From SURF-24 sp964537965 (GTDB lineage: Bacteria > Bacteroidota > Ignavibacteria > Ignavibacteriales > SURF-24), in assembly GCA_964537965.1 (NCBI GenBank), contig CAZIDB010000181.1, positions 1-10,067 of the forward strand: DNA of 10,067 bases. The letters run 5' to 3'. Every line of letters begins with the position of its first letter. Position 1 is the first letter of the stretch. Below are positions 1-5,497 of this stretch, in pieces. The notes beneath the pieces were generated by a model. It did not search any database, was not told the origin of the DNA, and saw only the letters and a program-made list of their open reading frames with translations. The position numbers and the translations under genes are program-made.

Positions 1-593
1 CCTTCCGGCAGTGTTAAATTTGCAGTGATGTTGTATATCTTTCCAAGGTCAGTTGGAAAATAAACACTTCCTTCAAGCGTTTCCTTTTTTATATCAGCAG
101 AAATATCTAAAGGATTATGCAGAACAAAAAATTTTCCTTCGGCAAAAACTTTGGATTCATCAAAACCATCAGTAATAAAAAATTTCCATTTGCCTGAGAA
201 AGGAAATTCAACAGTACTCCTTTGATTAGGGAAAGAACCCGAATAGGAATAATCTGCTTCTTTTACTGTTACTTCAGTAGAAGTGTAAAAGAGTTCATTA
301 GGATGTACTACATCGTGACCGAAATTTTTAAGAAAGATGTTATCATACGGATACCATTCCTTATCGCAGAATTTAAAAATAATTTGCAGAGATGGTTCTC
401 CGTCTGATTTTACATCGAATTCAATATTAAGGATGTCACCCTGACCTTCTGTATAAACTAAAACAGGAGGATTTTTTTCATCGTTGTTGGCAAAAACTCT
501 TAGTGTTTTTATTTCAACCTGCGCTATCAGTCTTGAATAAAAACCTATAAGGAGAAAAAGGATTACAAAAAAGAAACCCCGGTTATTTATCAT
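1..593 (-). CDS. Type IX secretion system Plug-like protein (DUF5103), N-terminal part
   Basis: The reading frame is open from an ATG at 593 to the left edge, so about 197 N-terminal residues are visible and the C-terminus is missing. Residues 1-24 form a signal peptide (hydrophobic core FFFVILFLLIGF, cleavage near LIA|Q). The mature part opens with IKTLRVFANNDEKNPPVL, then FKFCDKEWYP and later YSGSFPN and a SGKWKFFI segment. This order resembles the N-terminal domain of DUF5103 proteins, known as T9SS Plug, which occludes the SprA outer-membrane translocon in Flavobacterium. The start is fixed by the one-base overlap with the upstream gene (TGATG), which implies translational coupling; its own ribosome binding site is weak. 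T9SS sorting domains on nearby proteins fit this role. The family call rests on remembered motif similarity, not a search; another periplasmic beta-sandwich protein is possible. Confidence 0.6.
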   Translation of the reverse strand, partial: MINNRGFFFVILFLLIGFYSRLIAQVEIKTLRVFANNDEKNPPVLVYTEGQGDILNIEFDVKSDGEPSLQIIFKFCDKEWYPYDNIFLKNFGHDVVHPNELFYTSTEVTVKEADYSYSGSFPNQRSTVEFPFSGKWKFFITDGFDESKVFAEGKFFVLHNPLDISADIKKETLEGSVYFPTDLGKIYNITANLTLPE

Positions 594-826
594 CAGAATA
601 TTTCCACGCATTTAATTGATGAATTAGGCACAAATATTTTTACCGTTCTCGATTCGCGGACTGCTTCAAGCATCAGACCTTCCTCGTAAGCGGCAACAAG
701 TTTGCCTGTTTTAAATACTATTTCATACAATGGCGCCTCACTTTTGATGTCGTAAATCATGCCGTAATTTTCGAACATCGTGATATTAAGTGTTTTACCA
801 ACATATTCTGACCAATCGATTTTCAT
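593..826 (-). CDS. Small cytoplasmic beta-rich protein, unknown function
   Basis: This 77-residue protein has no signal peptide or membrane segment. Residues 1-11 could be a short helix (MKIDWSEYVGK). The rest alternates hydrophobic and polar residues as strands: TLNITMF, YEIVFKTGKLVAAY and RTVKIFVPNSSIKCVEIF. The length, the strand pattern and the ending VPNSSIKCVEI resemble a small barrel such as the Sm/LSm fold, but the conserved Sm1 motif is not evident, so this is only a structural guess. The start is supported by AGAGG five bases upstream. It lies 8 bp after the 238-aa gene and overlaps the Plug-like gene by one base, so all three are probably co-translated. It is real rather than a shadow: the spacing is tight on both sides and the operon needs it. 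Its function is not recognised. Confidence 0.75.
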   Translation of the reverse strand: MKIDWSEYVGKTLNITMFENYGMIYDIKSEAPLYEIVFKTGKLVAAYEEGLMLEAVRESRTVKIFVPNSSIKCVEIF

Positions 827-831
827 GGCAA

Positions 832-836
832 CCTCT
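832..836 (-). promoter_or_regulatory. Ribosome binding site overlapping the upstream stop codon
   Basis: On the minus strand AGAGG lies five bases before the ATG of the 77-aa gene. Its first two bases are also the last two of the TAG stop of the 238-aa gene. Ribosomes finishing the upstream gene therefore sit on the next initiation site, which suggests coupled translation. Confidence 0.6.
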
Positions 837-1551
837 AAAATAGTTTTGTAATTTCTTCTTTGAACCGTGCTTTATTATCGCAGACAAATAATTCATCCAA
901 CGCTTTATCCGCGGCTGCTTTTTCATCAGCAAAGTAATAGTTTATATAAATTGAAGCTATTACTCCCCGAAGCATATTTGCAGTATTGCAATTCTTCCCT
1001 TTGGCCTTATATTGTTCTTCAACAAAGTCTATATTTTTTTCATTTTCATTTATAAAAATATCATAAAGCTGATCATTTACGAGTCCAAATTCATTTCCCT
1101 GGAATCCCCAGCAAATCAGCGGTGAGTATATCATTTCAATTTCGTCAGAGTTATAGGTATCAAAATCGGGATTTCCGGTTATAAGAATAATCTCACTTAT
1201 TTCATCGGAAAAAGTGTAATAAGGTTCTTTCAATCCTGATAAAATAGAATCGATCAGATAAAAAGAATCAACAGTGTTGTAGATAAAAACAGAATAAAGA
1301 TTTTTTCCCTCTGATTCCCAGCAGTCATTAACTAAAAACTCAACATTACCGTCATTATCAAGATCAATAACATACCCAGCGGGATGAATAAAGTCTTTCC
1401 GGAAAACAATCTTCCTTTCCAATAATTCTTCAACTATCAATTTAGTGCCGGTGATTTTCACAATAAAACTTTCCGTAGTGAAAAGATTATCCTGGGCGAA
1501 CATGCTGCCGGAAAGAATAAAACCAAATAAAATTAGCAAAAGTTTTTTCAT
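835..1551 (-). CDS. Secreted protein of unknown function with a DxDxDG loop
   Basis: This 238-residue protein starts with a clear signal peptide (MKKLLLILFGFILSGSMFAQ, cleavage near FA|Q19-Q20). Residues 63-71 read DLDNDGNVE, a calcium-loop-like motif of the FG-GAP/VCBS or EF-hand type, followed by FLVND. Only one clear copy is seen; GNPDFDTYNSDEIEM at 126-140 may be a degenerate second one. Four cysteines remain in the mature chain (77, 147, 188, 224), so a disulfide is possible in the periplasm. The C-terminal part (about 165-238) looks helical and charged. No C-terminal T9SS sorting domain or lipobox is present, so a periplasmic location is most likely. It is the first gene of the operon leading to the Plug-like gene. 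The start is the only Met before the signal peptide, with no strong ribosome binding site. Not assigned to a family. Confidence 0.8.
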   Translation of the reverse strand: MKKLLLILFGFILSGSMFAQDNLFTTESFIVKITGTKLIVEELLERKIVFRKDFIHPAGYVIDLDNDGNVEFLVNDCWESEGKNLYSVFIYNTVDSFYLIDSILSGLKEPYYTFSDEISEIILITGNPDFDTYNSDEIEMIYSPLICWGFQGNEFGLVNDQLYDIFINENEKNIDFVEEQYKAKGKNCNTANMLRGVIASIYINYYFADEKAAADKALDELFVCDNKARFKEEITKLF

Positions 1552-1561
1552 AGACTTGCTT

Positions 1562-1592
1562 CAAAAGTATTCAAAATGGGAGAGATTTACAA
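1562..1592 (-). promoter_or_regulatory. Possible Bacteroidota-type promoter for the 238-aa gene operon
   Basis: On the minus strand TTG (1592-1590) is followed, after a 20-base spacer, by TACTTTTG (1569-1562). This matches the Bacteroidota -33 / -7 pattern TTG and TAnnTTTG. It sits between the terminator of the DUF4097 gene and the start at 1551. Only 10 bases separate it from the ATG, so the transcript would have a very short leader, consistent with the lack of a good ribosome binding site. Short motifs occur by chance in AT-rich DNA, so this is tentative. Confidence 0.35.
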
Positions 1593-1633
1593 GGAAACCA
1601 AGTGTAAGGTATGATGCAAAAATACGGTTGGAT

Positions 1634-1691
1634 AAAAAAAATCTGTATACCGGGTTTGATAAAACTTAAAGTAAACCAGGTATACAGATTT
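1634..1691 (-). terminator. Rho-independent terminator after the DUF4097 gene
   Basis: AAATCTGTATACC at 1639-1651 and GGTATACAGATTT at 1679-1691 are a perfect 13-bp inverted repeat. Past one mismatch, GGTTT (1653-1657) can also pair with AAACC (1673-1677), leaving a 15-base loop. On the minus strand the stem runs into eight T residues (complement of 1641-1634). It begins 8 bp after the stop codon at 1700-1702, as expected for the end of the DUF4097 transcript. It would separate that gene from the downstream minus-strand operon, which then needs its own promoter. The stem has an A-rich foot on the plus strand but nothing converges on it from that side. Confidence 0.85.
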
Positions 1692-1699
1692 AATGTAAA

Positions 1700-2605
1700 T
1701 TATTTTTTATATAAATGAATATCGCCGCCTGTAGTTGAGCAATCTAATATTTTACCACCACCGTTTATCTCGCCGCGGATTCTTGAAGCAGAGATTTTAC
1801 CTTTGCTTGTTAATGGAATATCGCACTCTACATCTCCACCGGTAGTTGAAAGATCAACATTCGCAGCAAAATTGGCCGGTACTCTAACCTGAATATCCCC
1901 GCCGGTAGTGCTTAATTCAATACCTTCATTCATTGTATCATTCAAATCAAGAGAAACATCTCCACCGGAAGTTGAAGCGCTAATTTTGCCATTTTTGCCC
2001 ATCAATACAATATCACCACCGGAGGTTGAAGCAGAAACATCTCCGTTGAAAGATTTAACCCTGATATCTCCACCGGATGTTGATACATCCAAAGTACCCT
2101 CGTTATTTTCGGCAACAATATCACCACCGGAGGTTGAAATGTGACTCCTTCCGTCTGTTCCTTTAATAAAAACGTCGCCGCCGGATGTTTCTAATTTTAA
2201 TTCACCTTTAACATCATAAAGTTTAATATCACCGCCTGCTGTTGAAATATATGCATTATAATTTTTTGGTAATTTAATTTCGTATTTAAGATAGATGCCT
2301 GACCATGAGAAGAAATTCATCCATGAATCACGTTTGGCAGTTATTTCAACACCATTATCATTATTCTGAAATTTAAAGTTGACTTTATCCTTTGCCTTTC
2401 GGTTACCACTTATCTTAACGTAAACTTCTTGTTTATCCCAGGTAGAAACATAAACATCTCCTGAACTGGTATTTAACTTTAGATCCTTGCCAAATTCAGT
2501 ATTAAAAGGTTTCTGGTGGATAATTTTTTCTTCTGCAACTGATGGATTGACTATTATGACCAAGGTAAAAAGAGCAAGCAGTCGCCATATTTGAGCATTT
2601 TTCAT
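1700..2605 (-). CDS. Secreted DUF4097-type beta-helix protein with STSGGD repeats
   Basis: This 301-residue protein has a signal peptide (residues 1-24, cleavage near SVA|EE) and otherwise resembles DUF4097 / putative adhesin proteins, expected to form a right-handed beta-helix. The repeat core ST[SAT]GGD[IV] has its Asp at residues 126, 144, 162, 180, 198, 216, 237, 258 and 295; the first six are spaced exactly 18 residues apart. A degenerate copy (RIRGE, near 279) fills the gap before the last, and an early SSGDVYV occurs at 47-53. Residues 55-115 are a non-repeat region with aromatic WMNFFSWSGIYLKYEIKLP. No membrane anchor, lipobox or T9SS sorting domain is seen, so it is probably periplasmic or loosely surface-associated. 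GGAG lies nine bases before the ATG. It is monocistronic, with its own terminator. The biochemical role of the family is not established. Confidence 0.85.
   Translation of the reverse strand: MKNAQIWRLLALFTLVIIVNPSVAEEKIIHQKPFNTEFGKDLKLNTSSGDVYVSTWDKQEVYVKISGNRKAKDKVNFKFQNNDNGVEITAKRDSWMNFFSWSGIYLKYEIKLPKNYNAYISTAGGDIKLYDVKGELKLETSGGDVFIKGTDGRSHISTSGGDIVAENNEGTLDVSTSGGDIRVKSFNGDVSASTSGGDIVLMGKNGKISASTSGGDVSLDLNDTMNEGIELSTTGGDIQVRVPANFAANVDLSTTGGDVECDIPLTSKGKISASRIRGEINGGGKILDCSTTGGDIHLYKK
1928..2251 (-). repeat. Six in-frame 54-bp tandem repeat units inside the DUF4097 gene
   Basis: Six consecutive units of 54 bp encode 18-residue coils (residues 119-226), each with the S-T-x-G-G-D core. On the plus strand the shared part reads as variants of ATCTCCACCGGAGGTTGAA. 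Units differ at many bases outside the core, including synonymous positions, so the array is old rather than a freshly expanded tandem repeat. Less regular coils continue to 1709. Confidence 0.8.
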
Positions 2606-2673
2606 TTAATTTTCTCCGACTTTTGTTTTTAGACGAACAAATTCTAAAGTGGTTACGAATTTTATAAAAAAAT

Positions 2674-2722
2674 CCTGAAAGATTTTGTGCGAAATATTTT
2701 TTGCCTGCGAAAATTTTTCAGG
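2674..2722. repeat. Long imperfect inverted repeat (potential hairpin)
   Basis: CCTGAAAGATTTT (2674-2686) pairs with AAAATTTTTCAGG (2710-2722) over 13 positions with a single G-U. An inner stem can form between GCGAAA (2689-2694) and the TTTTGC region ending at 2704. It is not followed by a T-tract on either strand in a way typical of a terminator. It lies about 70 bp upstream of the DUF4097 start, so it may be a leader structure or protein-binding site, or have no function. Confidence 0.4.
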
Positions 2723-2724
2723 GT

Positions 2725-2739
2725 GGTTAAATTTTAACC
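2725..2739. promoter_or_regulatory. 15-bp palindrome, candidate operator
   Basis: GGTTAAA-T-TTTAACC is a perfect dyad with 7-bp arms around one base, the usual shape of a dimeric regulator binding site. It lies two bases beyond the long hairpin, in the intergenic region between divergent genes, so a bound regulator could affect either. No regulator gene is in the window, and AT-rich palindromes arise easily by chance. Confidence 0.35.
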
Positions 2740-2874
2740 TGCCTTATGTTTCTTACCATCAGGTTATTCAAAGCGGAAACCGGAGTAATTTCCGGGAATT
2801 CTATAACGGAAAAATAATTTAACTAAATTAAAAACCGGCACAGGATATGATGATTTAGCATGCTGGAATTGCCC

Positions 2875-2905
2875 TTGTATTAACCCGGCAAAATTTTTAG
2901 TTTAC
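2875..2905 (+). promoter_or_regulatory. Possible Bacteroidota-type promoter for the DUF3160 operon
   Basis: TTG (2875-2877), a 20-base spacer and TAGTTTAC (2898-2905) approximate the TTG / TAnnTTTG pattern, with A in place of the final G. The spacer equals that of the candidate at 1562-1592. A start a few bases downstream would give a leader of roughly 15-20 bases holding the ribosome binding site AAGGGAG (2916-2922), six bases from the ATG at 2929. Confidence 0.35.
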
Positions 2906-2928
2906 ATCACGAATAAAGGGAGTGTAAT

Positions 2929-5481
2929 ATGAAATTTAAAAAGTTACGTTTTTTCATTCTCCTGGTAATTCTTTATTTCTCTCAAATGTCTTTCGCTCAG
3001 AGCAGCCAGGAAGTTATCAACTCTTACAAACAGTACCTTCAGAGCGCACAGAACCTGACAGGCAAACAACTACTTGAAAACCATCCTGCCGGTTTATTTA
3101 CGGAAAACCTTAATCTAAATACTAACCAGGCTTTATTTTTCGATTCGATTGCTTTTAAATATTCACTAACAGATTACGAAAAGGGATTAATTAATAAAAA
3201 CGGATTTATGGTTACGGAAAGATTATCGTACCCGGATTTTGGTCATGCTTTTGGAGATATCTGGAAGAAAGATTTGCCTGTATTCGTTTCCACTGATGCG
3301 ATTCTTCATGCAATCCACATGTCTTATGATAATATTTTAAAAAGTATTGAGGTTTCATATCTGATTCCAAAGCTGGAAGAATTACTGGCAAACCTTAAGA
3401 ATCAGCAGGCTACGCTCGATAGCAAATATTCATCGGATCCGGTAATGTTAAAATGCTTGTATGATCTTGATGTATATCTTACCGTTGCTACAAAACTAAT
3501 GGGATTAACTTCGTATGTTTATTACACCGGCAAAACTTCAACTGATGTAAGTAAGATTTTAAAATATATTGAAGCTGAAAAACCTGTTGAAGATTCATTA
3601 TTTTCCTCCACAACAAGGATGATGGATTACAGCCAGTTTACTTTACGCGGTCATTATACTGATCCGTATTCACCTAAACTTGGCAAATATTTTAAAACTA
3701 TGATGTGGCTTGGCAGAACCGAGATTTATCTACTTGCACCAAGAGCATTAGAACCTGCACCAACTAAAGAAGATATTCAGCGGCAAACCATTTTAGGTTT
3801 GTTGGTGCGCGAAGCTTTACACGCTTCAAATTCAGTTTCATTGTGGAAAGAAATAGATGATATAACAAAGTTCTTTGTAGGTGAATCCGATAACGTTACT
3901 CCGGAAAATCTTGATGATCTTGTTGATGCTGTCGGTATAACAAATTCATCAGATTTGCTTGATACAAACTTAGTTAAAACATTCCAGGATACTCTTAAAA
4001 CAAAATCCTACGCTTTCCAGAGAATATTATCTCAGATAATTATGACCGGATTTAATGATCCGGATAGTATAATTCCGGCTTCGTCGTTCTTATTGCTTGG
4101 GCAGAGATTTATAATTGATTCTTATGTTACAGCCAATGTTGTATTTGATAAAATTGTATATCAGAATACACGAGTTTTACGAATGCTTCCTTCTACGCTT
4201 GATATTTTATTTGCGCTTGGGAATAATGCCTCTGCCCAGCTTTTAACCGCAGAGTTAGAGAAATATCATTATTCTCCAAATTTAGCTGCTATGCGGTATT
4301 TAATTGATAATTACGGTGACGATTTCTGGAATGTAAGCCTTTATAATCTCTGGTTGAATTCAATAAGAAAACTAAACCCACCCGAACAAAGGCAAGACCT
4401 ACCTATGTTTATGCAAACTGGTGGATGGTGGCAGGAAAAGATGAACACACAGCTTGCTTCCTGGGCACAGTTAAGACACGATAACCTGCTTTATGCAAAA
4501 CAATCTTACAGCGGCGGTGTAATCTGTTCATACCCATACAGCTATGTTGAACCAATTCCTGAATTTTTTAATGCCATAAAACTATTTGCTTCATCGGCTA
4601 AAAATTTCTTTGAAACAAAAATAAATTTAGACTGGACCGTTTATTATTTTGACAACGTGATGAAAATATGTGATACACTTACAACAATAGCGGAAAAAGA
4701 ATTAAAGAAAGAACAGCTAAGCAATGTGGAGACTTCATTTTTAAAAAGAATGCTTTATGAAGCGAATGTATGCGGCATTTATTTTGATGGATGGTATTCT
4801 AAATTATTTTATACACCGGAGGAAACCGGGTTGCTTAAGGAAGATAAGATAGTTGCAGATATTCACACAGCGCCGACTGATGAATTTGGTGGTTTAGTGG
4901 GCTGGGTAATTCACGCCGGTACTGGTCCTATTAATCTTGGCGTATTTATAGCAGAAGCAGCTAACAATACTCCAATTGCATATGTTGGTCCGGTATTAAG
5001 TTATTACGAACACACAACTACTAATTTCAAAAGACTAACGGATGAAGAATGGAAAGACCTTTATAATGTTGCACCTTCGTTAAGACCATCATTCGTAAAT
5101 TTATATCTGGCAGATAACACCGGCATTTCTAAAGGTGAAGGAATGAATTTACTGACTAACATTGAGAAAGATGAAAGTAATAAAAGTATTCCGCAGACGA
5201 TGCTGCTCGCGCAGAATTATCCGAATCCGTTCAACTCATCAACAATAATTAGATTTAGTGTTCCGGCAAGTTTAACTAACCAGAATGTTACGTTGAACAT
5301 TTATGATATTAATGGACAACTTGTTAATCAACTATTAAATGAAAACTTACCTTCTGGTAATTACTTAACACGTTGGGAAGGAACAAGCTCAAACGGAATA
5401 ACCGTTTCAAGTGGAATATACTTTTACAACTTAAACATTGGCGACAACCATATTTCGGGAAAGATGAGTTTAATGAAATAA
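2929..5481 (+). CDS. DUF3160 family secreted protein with T9SS sorting domain (first copy)
   Basis: This 850-residue protein has a signal peptide (1-23, cleavage at SFA|Q). The DUF3160 region spans about 50-730. Its conserved blocks are STDAILHAIHMSYD (121-134), FTLRGHYTDPY (237-247), SSFLLLGQRF (385-394), LPSTLDILFALGN (420-432), SWAQLRHDNLLYAKQSY (511-527), VADIHTAPTDEFGG (642-655) and IHAGTGPINLGVF (661-673). A T9SS type A sorting domain follows (about 759-850; AQNYPNPFN near its start, SGIYFYNL and GKMSLMK at its end). It should cross the inner membrane by Sec and the outer membrane by T9SS, ending on the surface or outside. DUF3160 has no established activity; the conserved His and Asp residues suggest a metal or catalytic site, which is inference. 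AAGGGAG six bases upstream fixes the start. It heads a probable three-gene operon. Confidence 0.92.
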   Translation: MKFKKLRFFILLVILYFSQMSFAQSSQEVINSYKQYLQSAQNLTGKQLLENHPAGLFTENLNLNTNQALFFDSIAFKYSLTDYEKGLINKNGFMVTERLSYPDFGHAFGDIWKKDLPVFVSTDAILHAIHMSYDNILKSIEVSYLIPKLEELLANLKNQQATLDSKYSSDPVMLKCLYDLDVYLTVATKLMGLTSYVYYTGKTSTDVSKILKYIEAEKPVEDSLFSSTTRMMDYSQFTLRGHYTDPYSPKLGKYFKTMMWLGRTEIYLLAPRALEPAPTKEDIQRQTILGLLVREALHASNSVSLWKEIDDITKFFVGESDNVTPENLDDLVDAVGITNSSDLLDTNLVKTFQDTLKTKSYAFQRILSQIIMTGFNDPDSIIPASSFLLLGQRFIIDSYVTANVVFDKIVYQNTRVLRMLPSTLDILFALGNNASAQLLTAELEKYHYSPNLAAMRYLIDNYGDDFWNVSLYNLWLNSIRKLNPPEQRQDLPMFMQTGGWWQEKMNTQLASWAQLRHDNLLYAKQSYSGGVICSYPYSYVEPIPEFFNAIKLFASSAKNFFETKINLDWTVYYFDNVMKICDTLTTIAEKELKKEQLSNVETSFLKRMLYEANVCGIYFDGWYSKLFYTPEETGLLKEDKIVADIHTAPTDEFGGLVGWVIHAGTGPINLGVFIAEAANNTPIAYVGPVLSYYEHTTTNFKRLTDEEWKDLYNVAPSLRPSFVNLYLADNTGISKGEGMNLLTNIEKDESNKSIPQTMLLAQNYPNPFNSSTIIRFSVPASLTNQNVTLNIYDINGQLVNQLLNENLPSGNYLTRWEGTSSNGITVSSGIYFYNLNIGDNHISGKMSLMK
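5224..5438 (+). repeat. 215-bp direct repeat encoding the T9SS sorting domain, copy 1
   Basis: The bases 5224-5420 are identical to 7820-8016. One C/T difference follows at 5421/8017, and then 17 more identical bases end at 5438/8034. The segment codes for residues 766-836 of the 850-aa protein, starting at NPFN. Immediately upstream, the same amino acids (MLLAQNYP) use different codons in the two genes, so the edge is sharp. Confidence 0.97.
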
Positions 5482-5497
5482 AAAAAGGGGTAATGAA

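Larger units (their letters stand above)
2606..2928. other. Divergent intergenic region without a gene
   Basis: These 323 bp separate the leftward DUF4097 gene from the rightward DUF3160 operon, so both must be transcribed from here. No coding frame of convincing length or composition is present. It contains a long imperfect hairpin (2674-2722), a 15-bp palindrome (2725-2739), a small CCGGA/TCCGG stem (2780-2795) without a T-tract, and a possible plus-strand promoter (2875-2905). For the DUF4097 gene, TAGAAT followed by TTG (complement of 2638-2646) could be a -10-like element, but no convincing partner was found. Confidence 0.6.

Noticed and set aside
222..407. Short plus-strand open frame inside the Plug-like gene
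   Set aside because: It lies opposite a longer frame with a signal peptide and operon spacing, and its composition is not protein-like.
1445..1669. Plus-strand open frame across the 238-aa gene start and the terminator
   Set aside because: It runs antisense to a signal-peptide coding region and through the terminator stem; no ribosome binding site.
1908..2144. Plus-strand open frame with repeated ISPPEVE
   Set aside because: It is the exact antisense of the GGD repeats in the DUF4097 gene; the periodicity comes from that gene, and there is no ribosome binding site.
1928..2251. Regularly spaced repeats that could suggest a CRISPR array
   Set aside because: The 54-bp period is in frame, the repeats are imperfect and the whole array is translated as beta-helix coils.
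2780..2795. CCGGA/TCCGG hairpin as a terminator
   Set aside because: The stem is only 5 bp, there is no T-tract, and no gene ends nearby.
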